Below are positions 25,516 through 34,922 of a stretch of 64,000 nucleotides of DNA, piece after piece. The DNA is taken from contig JAGBKK010000031.1 in NCBI GenBank assembly GCA_017934045.1, positions 16,825 through 80,824 of the forward strand, written 5' to 3'. The notes below the pieces were generated by a model that saw nothing but the letters and a program-made list of their open reading frames with translations, was not told the origin of the DNA and ran no database searches. This DNA is from Neisseriaceae bacterium. Its GTDB lineage: Bacteria; Pseudomonadota; Gammaproteobacteria; Burkholderiales; Neisseriaceae. The stretch's first letter is position 1; every line of letters starts with the position of its first letter. The position numbers were made by a program, and so were the translations under genes.

Positions 25516-26886
25516 ATGGCTATGTTCAAAAAAATATTAGTAGCTAATCGTGGCGAGATTGCTTTGCGTGTGTTGCGTGCGTGTCGTGAAATTGGCGTGC
25601 GTTCGGTGATGGTGCATTCCGAAGCCGACCAAGACGCAATTTATGTTAAGTTGGCACACGAATCGGTGTGTATTGGTCCAGCACATTCTGCCAAAAGTTA
25701 TTTGAATATTCCTGCGATTATTGCTGCCGCAGAAGTAACAGGGGCGGAAGCCATTCACCCAGGCTATGGCTTTCTGTCGGAAAACGCTGAATTTGCCGAA
25801 CGCGTGGAACAATCAGGTTTTGTGTTTATCGGACCTCGTGCGGAAACCATTCGTTTAATGGGCGACAAAGTGTCTGCCAAGCGAGAAATGTTAGCCGCAG
25901 GCGTACCGTGCGTTCCTGGTTCAGACGGAGCGTTACCTGACGACCATAACGAAATCATCAAAATCGCACGCAAAGTGGGTTATCCCTTGATTATCAAAGC
26001 GTCAGGCGGCGGCGGCGGACGCGGTATGCGTGTGGTGGAAAAAGAAGAAGATTTAATCACTTCGGTGGAAACCACCAAAACCGAAGCAGGAGCGGCGTTT
26101 GGCAATCCCACCGTGTATATGGAACGCTACCTGCAAAAACCTCGCCACATTGAAATTCAAGTGTTGGCAGACGAACACGGCAACGCCATTTATTTGGGCG
26201 AACGCGACTGCTCCATGCAACGCCGTCATCAAAAAGTGATTGAAGAAGCCCCAGCACCTGGTATTACCGCCAAACAACGCAAAGAAATCGGCGAAGCGTG
26301 CGTGGCTGCCTGCAAACGCATCGGTTATCGTGGGGCTGGCACTTTTGAGTTTTTGTATGAAAACGGCGAATTTTTCTTTATCGAAATGAACACCCGTGTG
26401 CAAGTCGAACACCCCGTAACCGAGTTAATCAGCGGTATCGATATTGTGCAAGAACAGTTACGAGTAGCCGCAGGTATGCCGTTATCCGTTAGCCAAAAAG
26501 ATGTGCATTTGCGTGGGCATGCGGTTGAATGCCGCATTAACGCCGAAGATCCGTTCAACTTTATGCCGTCTCCTGGCGTGATTGAACACTATCACTGTCC
26601 TGGTGGTCCTGGTATTCGCTTGGATACCCACTTGTATCAAGGCTATCGCATTCCGCCGTATTACGACAGTTTGGTTGCTAAACTGTGTGCGTATGGCGAT
26701 TGTCGCCGTCAAGCCACCAACCGCATGCGTATGGCGTTGCGAGAATTTATGATTGATGGCATCAAAACCAACATTCCCCTACATTTGGAACTGATGGACG
26801 ACCTGAATTTTCTCGAAGGCGGACAATCCATTCATTATTTGGAACAATGGTTATCCGAACGCAATGAAAAAGAGAAAAATCAATGA
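25516..26886 (+). CDS. accC: Acetyl-CoA carboxylase biotin carboxylase subunit
   Basis: A 456-residue Acc[26 protein letters not shown] is the family N-terminus, followed by [16 protein letters not shown], the ATP-grasp glycine loop [14 protein letters not shown] near residue 160, and the catalytic [16 protein letters not shown] near 290. It carboxylates the biotin on AccB using ATP and bicarbonate. The last four bases (ATGA) overlap the prmA start, so the two are coupled. Confidence 0.97.
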   Translation: MAMFKKILVANRGEIALRVLRACREIGVRSVMVHSEADQDAIYVKLAHESVCIGPAHSAKSYLNIPAIIAAAEVTGAEAIHPGYGFLSENAEFAERVEQSGFVFIGPRAETIRLMGDKVSAKREMLAAGVPCVPGSDGALPDDHNEIIKIARKVGYPLIIKASGGGGGRGMRVVEKEEDLITSVETTKTEAGAAFGNPTVYMERYLQKPRHIEIQVLADEHGNAIYLGERDCSMQRRHQKVIEEAPAPGITAKQRKEIGEACVAACKRIGYRGAGTFEFLYENGEFFFIEMNTRVQVEHPVTELISGIDIVQEQLRVAAGMPLSVSQKDVHLRGHAVECRINAEDPFNFMPSPGVIEHYHCPGGPGIRLDTHLYQGYRIPPYYDSLVAKLCAYGDCRRQATNRMRMALREFMIDGIKTNIPLHLELMDDLNFLEGGQSIHYLEQWLSERNEKEKNQ

Positions 26887-27767
26887 GTTATAAAGAAATC
26901 CGCACCGTTTTACCGTCCGAAATCGCTGAAAAACTATCAGACGCATTGATGGAAAACGGTGCATTAAGCAGTGCGATTGAAGACGCATACGCAGGCACGC
27001 CAGACGAACAGCCCATTTTCGGCGAACCCAACGAACCCACCGCCGTGTGGGAACAATCGTTGGTGATTGCCTTATTTGACGATAAAGCGAATATCGATAG
27101 CATTTTTCAGGCAGCCTGTAACAGCATTCAAATCAAAACGCCTGAATATCAAATCCAAGAACTGCCCGAACAAGACTGGGTGCGAATGACCCAAGCCCAA
27201 TTTGACCCCATTCGCATATCCAACCGCCTGTGGATTGTGCCGTCTTGGCATGACGCACCTGATGACACCGCCATAAACATTAAACTCGACCCAGGTTTAG
27301 CCTTTGGCACAGGCTCGCACCCCACCACACGCCTGTGTTTGCAATGGATAGACCAACACATTTGTGCGGACGATGAAGTATTAGATTACGGTTGCGGTTC
27401 AGGCATATTAGCCGTTGCCGCCTTAAAATTAGGTGCAAAATCCGCAGATGGTGTCGATATTGACCCACAAGCCGTAGAATCTGCCCAATTTAACGCCGAA
27501 AACAACAATGTCAAAGCCCAATTCAGGCTGCCTGAAAACTGCCCTGACAAACAATATAGCGTAGTTTTAGCCAATATTTTAGCCAATCCATTGCGAATGT
27601 TAGGCGACTTACTCGCCAGCAAAACCAAAGTCGGCGGAACAATTGTACTATCAGGCATTTTGGCAGAACAAGCCGATGAAATTTCAGGCATTTATCAACA
27701 ATGGTTCGATATGAACAAACCCACGATTGACGACGGCTGGGCGTGTTTGAGTGGGGTGAAAAGATAA
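26883..27767 (+). CDS. prmA: Ribosomal protein L11 methyltransferase
   Basis: A 294-residue PrmA: an N-terminal L11-recognition domain, the family motif [19 protein letters not shown] around residue 140 and the SAM loop [27 protein letters not shown] is the catalytic-type motif IV. It trimethylates ribosomal protein L11. It overlaps accC by 4 bp. An uptake sequence is read in frame as FRLPEN near residue 218, in a variable loop. Confidence 0.95.
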   Translation: MSYKEIRTVLPSEIAEKLSDALMENGALSSAIEDAYAGTPDEQPIFGEPNEPTAVWEQSLVIALFDDKANIDSIFQAACNSIQIKTPEYQIQELPEQDWVRMTQAQFDPIRISNRLWIVPSWHDAPDDTAINIKLDPGLAFGTGSHPTTRLCLQWIDQHICADDEVLDYGCGSGILAVAALKLGAKSADGVDIDPQAVESAQFNAENNNVKAQFRLPENCPDKQYSVVLANILANPLRMLGDLLASKTKVGGTIVLSGILAEQADEISGIYQQWFDMNKPTIDDGWACLSGVKR

Positions 27768-27785
27768 TTTCAGGCTGCCTGAAAC

Positions 27786-28670
27786 TTATTCTTCCACAGG
27801 GTCAATATGCACCATCACATCGGCAATATTTTCTATATTTAACAAGGCATTACGCACGGCAACGGCGATATTGTGTCCTGCGACCACGGTGAGATTGGCG
27901 GATACTTCAATGTGAATATCCACAAACACATTGTCGCCTGTTTTGCGGGTGCGTAGGTCGTGATAGCCCAAAACGCCTGACACGCTGGATACGGTTTTTT
28001 TAATATTTTCAATGGTTTCTCTATCTGCCGCCGCGTCTATTAAATCTTGCAGGGCGTGATAGGCAAATTTAATGCCCACACCGCCGACCATAGCACCGAC
28101 AATCAACGCCGCCAAAGGGTCGAACAGGGGAACGCCCAACATTGCACCGATAATGCCGACAATCGCCACCATTGACGAAGCAGCGTCTGACCTTGCATGC
28201 CACGCATTGGCAATCAATAAGCCTGAACGGGCTTTTTTTGCCATAGCCAGCATATAGCGAAACAGGCTTTCTTTGGCGATTAACGCCAACACAGCCACCC
28301 ACAAAGCAGCGTGATGAACAGGGGTAGGGTTGGGGTGATAAAATTTCTGCACGGCAGAAAATATCATTACGCCACCGCCTACGGCAAGCAACAACCCCAA
28401 AGCCAAAGACGCGGCGTTTTCAAAACGGCGATGACCATAAGGGTGCTTGTCGTCCGCCGCTTGACGGCTAAAATGCGTGGCAAAAAGTGCCACCATATCC
28501 GACAGTAAATCGGATAAAGAATGCATGCCGTCCGACACCAAAGCCTGCGAATGGGCAAATAAACCCACCGTCATTTGCATTACCGCCAAAACCAAATTCA
28601 CCCCCACACTCGCCCACACACTACGGCGTGCGGTGCGTTCGATAAGGGCTTGGGGGGTGGTTGTGTTCAT
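27786..28670 (-). CDS. Cation diffusion facilitator (FieF/CzcD-like metal exporter)
   Basis: A 294-residue CDF transporter with about six membrane helices. SDGMHSLSDLLSDMVALF and HARSDAASSMVAIVG carry the two acidic/His transport-site motifs, and the C-terminal cytoplasmic domain (TGDNVFVDIHIEVSANLTVVAGHNIA) binds regulatory metal. It exports Zn, Fe or similar divalent ions with proton exchange; the exact ion cannot be told. It converges with prmA, with an uptake sequence between. Confidence 0.9.
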   Translation of the reverse strand: MNTTTPQALIERTARRSVWASVGVNLVLAVMQMTVGLFAHSQALVSDGMHSLSDLLSDMVALFATHFSRQAADDKHPYGHRRFENAASLALGLLLAVGGGVMIFSAVQKFYHPNPTPVHHAALWVAVLALIAKESLFRYMLAMAKKARSGLLIANAWHARSDAASSMVAIVGIIGAMLGVPLFDPLAALIVGAMVGGVGIKFAYHALQDLIDAAADRETIENIKKTVSSVSGVLGYHDLRTRKTGDNVFVDIHIEVSANLTVVAGHNIAVAVRNALLNIENIADVMVHIDPVEE

Positions 28671-28725
28671 TTTATATAAGGCTTTCAGGCTGCCTGAAAA
28701 GCGATATTGTAGCCGATAATATAGG

Positions 28726-28832
28726 TATAGTCGTTAAACTTCAAAACACAAATGCGTATGCCGAGCCTTGTCGTATTGTTGATACTGTCTGCCACGCACC
28801 GCCTTTTATTGTGTTGAAGTTTAACGACTATA
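28726..28832. repeat. Correia-like element, type B, copy 3
   Basis: 107 bp with termini TAGTCGTTAAACTTC and reverse complement; interior AATGCGTATGCCGAGCC and GATACTGTCTGCC is the most diverged of the type B copies, so it is probably older. It lies between the CDF gene and the lipoprotein gene, and an uptake sequence follows at once. Confidence 0.85.
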
Positions 28833-28882
28833 TTTGCGTTTCAGGCAGCCTGAAACGAAGTTCAACGAATGTAATGAAGTTA

Positions 28883-28915
28883 AAAAATCCCACGGCAGTG
28901 TGCTATGGGATTTTT
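28883..28915 (-). terminator. Terminator of the surface lipoprotein gene
   Basis: AAAAATCCCA and TGGGATTTTT form a stem around a loop of about 13 bases, with T residues on both strands, 20 bases after the stop at 28935. Confidence 0.7.
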
Positions 28916-28934
28916 GCTATCGAAAACAATATGA

Positions 28935-29744
28935 TTATTTCTTCACGCCACCAAATACGCCATGCAATTTTTGGCTTTTGTCGTTAAACGAACCTGCCAA
29001 GTTGGCAGCATTGGTGCCGTAAAATTTACCTTCTGCCGAGCCTGTTTTGTTAGCAGTGCCTTGAAATGTATTGGCTTGAATTTTGGCATCAACGGTTACA
29101 GGTTTTAAGGTGAATGAAGAACTCTCCCATTGACCGATACTGCCTTTCAAAGTTTTATTTTTGAAATTCGCCGTCAGTTGCGTCTTTCCTATTGCCAATG
29201 GATTGGGGTCGCTTAAATTTGAATTATAATTGCCTTGTTTAACAGCAATAGCTTGCCCAGTGTAAGTAACATCATCTGCTTGTTTTTCCAACGCTTTCAT
29301 TTCTTCGATTGAAGTGGGCATACCTTGGTAAAACAACGCCATTTGTGCAACATCTTGCGTTGCAGTTGCGAACATTCCCCAACCATAACGAGCATAGGCA
29401 GTATCCCCGCCTGATACAATAAATGCTGTATCTGTCTCATATTCATAAAATTTAAAATCACCAGTAGTTTGCAGGCTGCCATTGGTCAAAGGAAAGGTTT
29501 TATTGCCAATTTTTAATTGCGTGATATTACCGTCCTGCCCTGCTTGTGTCGTTGTTGGCGTGTTCAAGGGAATAAGATTGTTGTCATAATCTTTTTGGGT
29601 GATCATCCAGACAACATTTTGTTCTTTCATGGTGAAAGGTTGGACGGATTGATTAACTTGCACGCCATCATCACCACCGCCGCCGCCACAGGCAGTAAGC
29701 GTTAATAAAGAAGTTGTCATTGCGGTGAAAAACAATTTATTCAT
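28935..29744 (-). CDS. TbpB/fHbp-like surface lipoprotein
   Basis: A 269-residue lipoprotein: signal with lipobox LTAC (Cys19) followed by GGGGGDDG, a glycine anchor typical of Slam-exported surface lipoproteins. The last third is a small beta-barrel of the TbpB C-lobe type, ending GKFYGTNAANLAGSFNDKSQ and GVFGGVKK, close to the signature of TbpB, HpuA and factor H-binding proteins. It is probably exposed at the cell surface and may bind a host protein or iron source. A promoter and a Fur-like palindrome lie upstream. No slam or tonB-receptor gene is next to it. Confidence 0.78.
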   Translation of the reverse strand: MNKLFFTAMTTSLLTLTACGGGGGDDGVQVNQSVQPFTMKEQNVVWMITQKDYDNNLIPLNTPTTTQAGQDGNITQLKIGNKTFPLTNGSLQTTGDFKFYEYETDTAFIVSGGDTAYARYGWGMFATATQDVAQMALFYQGMPTSIEEMKALEKQADDVTYTGQAIAVKQGNYNSNLSDPNPLAIGKTQLTANFKNKTLKGSIGQWESSSFTLKPVTVDAKIQANTFQGTANKTGSAEGKFYGTNAANLAGSFNDKSQKLHGVFGGVKK

Positions 29745-29799
29745 TATGGTTCTCCTGTTGGATAAAAAATGAAAAATTAAACAAAATCGCTTGTTGTTT

Positions 29800-29828
29800 A
29801 TTATGGCAAATCAGTTGCATAAATTCAA
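29800..29828 (-). promoter_or_regulatory. Promoter of the surface lipoprotein gene
   Basis: On the minus strand TTGAAT (29828-29823), 17 bases, CATAAT (29805-29800), about 55 bases before the ATG at 29744. Confidence 0.65.
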
Positions 29829-29879
29829 GAAAATAGATGATTAAAATTATTGTAAATTATTGATATATATATATATGAA

Positions 29880-29895
29880 TATCATTATTATGATA
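29880..29895. promoter_or_regulatory. Fur-box-like palindrome
   Basis: TATCATTATTATGATA is palindromic except for one central pair and resembles the ATAAT/ATTAT repeats of a Fur site. It lies about 50 bp upstream of the -35 box of the lipoprotein promoter. Its distance makes direct Fur repression uncertain. Confidence 0.4.
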
Positions 29896-29931
29896 AAAAT
29901 ACAACATATTTCAGGCTGCCTGAAAATAAAA

Positions 29932-29960
29932 AAAAGCCGTTCAATTTGAACGGCTTTTTT
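29932..29960 (-). terminator. Terminator of serC
   Basis: AAAGCCGTTCAA and TTGAACGGCTTT form a 12-bp stem with T-runs on both strands, about 8 bases after the serC stop. Confidence 0.88.
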
Positions 29961-29967
29961 ATGCGAT

Positions 29968-31077
29968 TTAGCCATAGCGTTTTTGAAATTCGCTCATAAA
30001 GTCGATTAGGGCTTCTACGCCTTGCAAGGGCATGGCGTTGTAAATGCTGGCACGCATGCCGCCCATGCTTTGGTAGCCTTTTAACAAACGCAAGCCACGC
30101 GTTGTGGATTCTTGGGCGAAGAGCAAATCCAATTCTTTCGTTGGCGTATGGAAAATCACATTCATTTGCGAACGTGCTTTGGGGGCGATTTTGTTGGTGT
30201 AAAAACCGCCGCTGTTGTCAATCGCTTCATACAACACTTTGGCTTTCAAGGCGTTAATGGTTTGCATTGCCGCCACACCGCCTTGCGATTGCAACCAGCG
30301 GAATACCAAACCTGCAATGTAAATCGGATAAGTCGCAGGCGTGTTGTACATACCTTGACGATTGACATGCGATTTGTAATTCCACACATCAGGAATGCGG
30401 TCGGAACAACGGTCGAGCAAGTCTTCACGAATAATCACAATGGTCGCCCCTGACGGACCAATGTTCTTTTGTGCTCCTGCGTAAATCAAACCAAAATCCG
30501 ACACATTCACAGGGCGAGAGAGAATTTCGCTCGACATATCGCACACCATCGGCGGCATAGACGGATTGGGTTTGGGAATTTCACGATACTGCACGCCATG
30601 CACGGTTTCGTTAATCACATAATGCACAAACGCCGAATCAGGGCTGGTATCCCAATCTTCTGGGGCGGGCAAGTCGGTGTAGTTATACAAATCGCCACCG
30701 TGTGCTGCCAAATGGATTTCGGTATTCGGCGAGAGTTTGCCCATTTGTCCGTGGGCAATGCGGCTCCAATTTCCTGTAACCACAGAATCCACACGGTCAA
30801 AGCCGTTTGCCAAGTTCATCACCGTCATATTAAATTGTGCCGATGCTCCGCCTTGCAAAAACAACACACGATAATTAGACGGAATATTCAACAACTGACG
30901 CAAATCTTGTTCGGCGTGATACAGAATGCTCATAAAAGCGTCCGAGCGATGGCTCATCGTCATCACCGAAAAACCTGTGCCGTTGTAGTCGTGCATTTCC
31001 GACTGTGCTTGCGTTAAAACGCTTTCAGGCAACACGGCAGGACCTGCGGAAAAGTTATAAATGGTGGGCATTGTCAT
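29968..31077 (-). CDS. serC: Phosphoserine aminotransferase
   Basis: A protein of about 369 residues with the family start TIYNFSAGPAVLPESVL, the segment MTMSHRSDAF, and the PLP-lysine motif YAGAQKNIGPSGATIVI near residue 200. It converts 3-phosphohydroxypyruvate to phosphoserine and also serves vitamin B6 synthesis with pdxJ. The start was taken at 31077 (TAGGT 11 bases upstream) or possibly 31071; the frame running back to 31140 has no support. Confidence 0.95.
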   Translation of the reverse strand: MTMPTIYNFSAGPAVLPESVLTQAQSEMHDYNGTGFSVMTMSHRSDAFMSILYHAEQDLRQLLNIPSNYRVLFLQGGASAQFNMTVMNLANGFDRVDSVVTGNWSRIAHGQMGKLSPNTEIHLAAHGGDLYNYTDLPAPEDWDTSPDSAFVHYVINETVHGVQYREIPKPNPSMPPMVCDMSSEILSRPVNVSDFGLIYAGAQKNIGPSGATIVIIREDLLDRCSDRIPDVWNYKSHVNRQGMYNTPATYPIYIAGLVFRWLQSQGGVAAMQTINALKAKVLYEAIDNSGGFYTNKIAPKARSQMNVIFHTPTKELDLLFAQESTTRGLRLLKGYQSMGGMRASIYNAMPLQGVEALIDFMSEFQKRYG

Positions 31078-31255
31078 TTTGTAAAAACCTATTTCAAATT
31101 CAAAATCGATAAAGGGTTGATTGTAGTTTTTTGCGACCACTTATTCAAGAGATAAATGGTTTTTTTTCAGGCTGCCTGAAAGAAAAATATCGTTAATATT
31201 CTCAAATAATTAAGTTAAAAATTCTGTGATTAACCAAAAATCAGATAAATTAGGC

Positions 31256-31284
31256 TTGACAAGCCATTTTGCACCCCCTATAAT
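31256..31284 (+). promoter_or_regulatory. Consensus promoter of tRNA-Lys
   Basis: TTGACA (31256-31261), exactly 17 bases, TATAAT (31279-31284): both boxes perfect. The start of the tRNA lies 34 bases after the -10 box. Confidence 0.92.
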
Positions 31285-31317
31285 CCGCAATTCATTTTAC
31301 TTTCCTTTCAGTGTAAG

Positions 31318-31393
31318 GGGTCGTTAGCTCAGCCGGTAGAGCAGCGGACTTTTAATCCGTTGGTCGAGCGTTCGAATCGCTCACGACCCACCA
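31318..31393 (+). tRNA. tRNA-Lys (anticodon TTT)
   Basis: Acceptor arms GGGTCGT and ACGACCC with an encoded CCA end, D-arm GCTCAGCCGGTAGAGC, anticodon arm CGGACTTTTAATCCG with loop CTTTTAA (anticodon TTT), and T-arm with TTCGAATC. 76 bases including CCA. It stands alone behind a consensus promoter and is followed by a hairpin with a T-run. Confidence 0.97.
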
Positions 31394-31400
31394 AACTTTA

Positions 31401-31435
31401 ACAGCATAGTCGTTTGATTGTGCTGTATTTTTTTT
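31401..31435 (+). terminator. Terminator after tRNA-Lys
   Basis: ACAGCA and TGCTGT pair around a 14-base loop and are followed by A and eight T residues. Confidence 0.75.
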
Positions 31436-31465
31436 ATATAAAAGGTTTTTCAGGTAGCCTGAAAC

Positions 31466-32404
31466 TTATTCTTTGGGCAGTTTCACCGCCAAATTTTCGG
31501 GGAAATTTTGATTTGTGCTGATATACGCTGTTGCGGTTAATCCGCCTTTAAGATAGTGTTTATATTTCAAAGCAATATCTTTATCGATGACCAATTTCAC
31601 ACGGAACATCAATTTTTCCCGTTCGCTTTTGGTTTCCACATATTTGGGCGTAAATTGGGCTTGGTTGGCAATAAACGACACTTTCGCAGGAAAAACCGCG
31701 TTTTGTCCGTCAATCGCAATGCGTGCGTCATCGCCCACGGCAATTTCAGGCAGCCGACCTACTGGCACAAAGATTTGGGCGGAAACATCGGTAGGGTCAA
31801 GCAGGGAGATAATTTTCATACCTGCCCCCACCACTTCGCCTTTGTCTGCCAAACGATATTCCACCGTGCCGTCAAGTGGCGATTTAAGCGTCATATCGTT
31901 GTTGATATTTTCAATGCGTGCCATTTGTGCGTTGGCTTCATCAACCGCCGCACGAGCCGCGTCTATGCCTGATTTTTCGGCTTTGACTTGAATTTGGCGT
32001 TTTTGCAATTCGCTGTTAGAAACCAAATGATCTTTATATAAATTTTGGGCATTTTTCAAATCCAAATCAGCATTTGCCTGTTTTTGTTTTTGGGCATTCA
32101 AAGCCGCTTTGGCTCTGGCTTTGGCTGATTGTGCGGCAGCAAGTTGAGCCGCCGCTTGCGTATCTTCCAACTTCACCAATGGTTGTCCTACGCTAATTTC
32201 ATCGCCTTCATTCACAAAAATATCTTCAATTTTGCCTGCATACAAAGAGGCAATATCGGTGCGACCCATTTCCAAACGCACATTACCTGCAATAATGTTT
32301 TCAGGCAGCCTATTTTTATCGGCAGATATTTTTTGATACGCCAAAAAACCTGTAATGGCAACAATCATCAATAAGGGGAAAAGAAGTTTTTTAAGTTTTT
32401 TCAT
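31466..32404 (-). CDS. HlyD-family periplasmic adaptor protein
   Basis: A 312-residue membrane-fusion protein: one N-terminal membrane anchor (LLFPLLMIVAITGFLAY), a biotinyl-lipoyl half (GKIEDIFVNEGDEISVGQPLVKLED), an Ala/Gln/Lys-rich coiled-coil hairpin (about residues 85-165) and the matching second half LKSPLDGTVEYRLADKGEVVG. Pattern resembles YbhG/EmrA-like adaptors that bridge an inner-membrane pump to a TolC-type channel. The outer-membrane factor gene is at 33477, but no pump gene is next to it. In-frame uptake sequence gives NRLPEN. Confidence 0.87.
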   Translation of the reverse strand: MKKLKKLLFPLLMIVAITGFLAYQKISADKNRLPENIIAGNVRLEMGRTDIASLYAGKIEDIFVNEGDEISVGQPLVKLEDTQAAAQLAAAQSAKARAKAALNAQKQKQANADLDLKNAQNLYKDHLVSNSELQKRQIQVKAEKSGIDAARAAVDEANAQMARIENINNDMTLKSPLDGTVEYRLADKGEVVGAGMKIISLLDPTDVSAQIFVPVGRLPEIAVGDDARIAIDGQNAVFPAKVSFIANQAQFTPKYVETKSEREKLMFRVKLVIDKDIALKYKHYLKGGLTATAYISTNQNFPENLAVKLPKE

Positions 32405-32436
32405 TTGCTTTATTCCTTTTCAGGCTGCCTGAAAGA

Positions 32437-33426
32437 TTATTTTAATTTGATATATTCTTGTTGTAATTCTTTTAATAATTCTTCTTCGCTGGGTAAATAT
32501 AATTTATATTTAGACGCAAAGATTTGATTTTGATTTTCAGGCAGCGTAAATTTAACCACACTTTCATTTTTATCTGCACACAACACAATACCAATCGGCG
32601 GATTATCGTGTTCATTCATCAATTCTCGTTCATAATAATGAACATACATTTGCATTTGTCCTAAATCTTGGTGTGTTAATTCGCCCATTTTCAAATCAAT
32701 TAAAACAAAACATTTTAAAATATAATTATAAAAAACCAAGTTAATATAAAAATGTTTATCGTCAAAATTGATATGTTGTTGTCGTGCAACAAATGAAAAG
32801 CCACGCCCTAATTCTAATAAGAATTTTTGTAAATGCGTAATTAAAGTGGTTTCTAAATTATTTTCATATAAATCTTTTATGTCATCTAAACCCAAAAATT
32901 CTAAAACATAAGGGTCGCGAATAATATCTTCTGGCGTTTTGGGTTCTAATGTTTGTATTTCAGCGGCAACAGCGTATTTATTTTGCGATGATAATAAGCG
33001 TTCGTAAAAATGCGTATTGATTTGCCTTTGTAACTGCCGTACGCTGTAATTAGCTTTAAGCGTTTCTTGCAAATAAAATTCGCGTGCGTTGGGGTTTTCA
33101 ACTTTAATCAATGCACAATAATGCGACCAACTTAATTGGTCAGACAGTGTCTGACCTTTTTGAAAAGTCAAATAAAACAATCGCATATTTTTAAGATTGG
33201 TTACAGTAAAGCCTTTACCATAATCTGCGGTTAAGCGTTCTGATAGTTTTTTAATGAGACGACTACCGTATTCCGCACGCTCCGCACCGCCTTGTTGTTC
33301 AACAATGCGTTTGCCAATTAACCAATAGGCTTCAACCATCGCAAAATTCACCGCACGATAAACTTTATTTTTTGCTTTGTCTAAAATACTTTTGATTTCA
33401 TTATAAAAATTTTGTTCGCTGTGCAT
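32437..33426 (-). CDS. YhcG/DUF1016 PD-(D/E)XK nuclease-family protein
   Basis: A 329-residue protein with the two-domain layout of YhcG: an N-terminal helical DUF1016 domain (VNFAMVEAYWLIGKRIVEQQGGAERAEYG and LIKKLSERL) and a C-terminal nuclease-like domain where FYNYILKCFVLIDLKMGELTHQDLGQMQMYVHYY gives the D-x-K core. Such proteins are often found near restriction or defence genes and act on nucleic acid; no restriction genes lie here. It interrupts an efflux pair on the same strand and is AT-rich, which suggests later insertion. Confidence 0.85.
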   Translation of the reverse strand: MHSEQNFYNEIKSILDKAKNKVYRAVNFAMVEAYWLIGKRIVEQQGGAERAEYGSRLIKKLSERLTADYGKGFTVTNLKNMRLFYLTFQKGQTLSDQLSWSHYCALIKVENPNAREFYLQETLKANYSVRQLQRQINTHFYERLLSSQNKYAVAAEIQTLEPKTPEDIIRDPYVLEFLGLDDIKDLYENNLETTLITHLQKFLLELGRGFSFVARQQHINFDDKHFYINLVFYNYILKCFVLIDLKMGELTHQDLGQMQMYVHYYERELMNEHDNPPIGIVLCADKNESVVKFTLPENQNQIFASKYKLYLPSEEELLKELQQEYIKLK

Positions 33427-33476
33427 TGTTTTGTCCTTTTATTTAATCTTTCAGGCAGCCTGAAAATTTAATTATC

Positions 33477-34880
33477 TCACGGCTGACTGCCCAATGCTCG
33501 ATAGAGTGCGATTGTGCTTAAATGGCGGTCTCGGTTGGTGTTGATTTCTTCTTGTTCAATGGCGATTTCGTCTAATTTGGCACGCAACACTTCGTTGTAT
33601 AGGGCGTAGCCATTCGCAAACAAACGCTTTTGGGCGTTGTGGCGTTGTTTTGCCGTTGTGTTTGCCGTGTCTAATTGTTGCGAGCGTTTGTCTAATAAAA
33701 TCCGCGTGTGATATGCCGTATCCACTTCTTGCAAAGCGTCTAAAACCTGTTGTTGATAATCTGCCATAGCGGCGTTTAATTCGGCTTCTTTGGCTTGGAT
33801 ATTGTGCTTGATTTTGCCAGCGGTGAAAATCGGCAGTTGCACGCCTGCGTTAAACAGTGTGCCTTGAAAACCTGTGCCGCTTGATGAAATACCGATTCTG
33901 CCCATTTCGCCCAAAAATTGTAAGGTAAAGCGTGGCAGTAAATCGGCTTTGGCAGATGCAACATTAGCCGCCGCTGCTTGAACAGACACTGCTTTTGAGC
34001 GAATATCAGGACGCAGAAGCAAAATATCAGACGGCACAAAACCTGTGGGGGGCGTGGGGGTTTGGGGTAGGGCGTTTTTATTTTCAGGCAGCCTGAAAGA
34101 TTGCGGGTTTTGCCCCGTTAAAACAGCGAGTTGCTGTTCTTGTTCATGGCGTAATGCGGTTAAAGCGGTTTTTTGTGCGGCTAATTTTTCAAGCGTCATT
34201 TGCGTTTCTAAAATATCCGCTTTTTGTGTTTGCCCTGCGTTAAAACGCCCTTCGGCATATCGTTGTAACTCTTTGATGATATTGATATTTTTATCTATTA
34301 AGTGCAGGGTTTTGTCGTTTGCCACAATTTGACAATACAACACCGCAATTTTTGCCGCAATCGCCTGTTGCAAATATTCTGTTTGATAACTTGCTGATTG
34401 TGCTTGAAATTTAACACTGTCTGCGTCTGCGGTTTTTTTACCAAAAATATCAGGTTCCCAAGACGCAGAAAAACCCAAAGCCATCACACCGTCATCAACT
34501 TTGATTTTATTCGGCATAACAGATGATAAAAACGGATTATCTTTCAAAGGGTTATCTATGGATATGTTTTGATAACCCAAATGGCTAGACACACCTGCTT
34601 GCGGCAGTAAATCGGCTTTGGCGGTTTGGGCATATTCATTGGCGGCTTGAACGCGTTGTAAGGCAGCCTGAATGCTGAAATTTTTTTCAATACCTGTGCG
34701 AATTAAATCCGTTAAAACAGGATCTTGCCACGCCTGATACCACGCGATTAAATTGCTTTTTTCACCTTGCGGCAGATAACGAAAAGTGTCGCCAATTATG
34801 GGCGACATTTGCATATCCACTGTCTGCGTAGCACAAGCGGTGAGCATACACGCCAAAAGGAGTGAAATTTTTTTCATCAT
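33477..34880 (-). CDS. Outer-membrane efflux lipoprotein (NodT/MtrE type)
   Basis: A 467-residue outer-membrane factor with lipobox LTAC (Cys15) and the duplicated TolC pattern: IRTGIEKNFSIQAALQRVQAANEYAQTAKADLLP in the first repeat and SVQAAAANVASAKADLLPRFTLQF in the second. It forms the trimeric exit duct of tripartite pumps. Its partner adaptor is probably the HlyD protein at 31466. An uptake sequence is read as FRLPEN between the repeats. Confidence 0.88.
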   Translation of the reverse strand: MMKKISLLLACMLTACATQTVDMQMSPIIGDTFRYLPQGEKSNLIAWYQAWQDPVLTDLIRTGIEKNFSIQAALQRVQAANEYAQTAKADLLPQAGVSSHLGYQNISIDNPLKDNPFLSSVMPNKIKVDDGVMALGFSASWEPDIFGKKTADADSVKFQAQSASYQTEYLQQAIAAKIAVLYCQIVANDKTLHLIDKNINIIKELQRYAEGRFNAGQTQKADILETQMTLEKLAAQKTALTALRHEQEQQLAVLTGQNPQSFRLPENKNALPQTPTPPTGFVPSDILLLRPDIRSKAVSVQAAAANVASAKADLLPRFTLQFLGEMGRIGISSSGTGFQGTLFNAGVQLPIFTAGKIKHNIQAKEAELNAAMADYQQQVLDALQEVDTAYHTRILLDKRSQQLDTANTTAKQRHNAQKRLFANGYALYNEVLRAKLDEIAIEQEEINTNRDRHLSTIALYRALGSQP

Positions 34881-34922
34881 ATTTTCAGGCAGCCTAAAAT
34901 AAGTATTCTATTATAGATAAAT

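Noticed and set aside
30469..31017. His/Cys-rich 182-residue frame opposite serC
   Set aside because: Composition is that of an antisense frame of a codon-biased gene; serC is certain.
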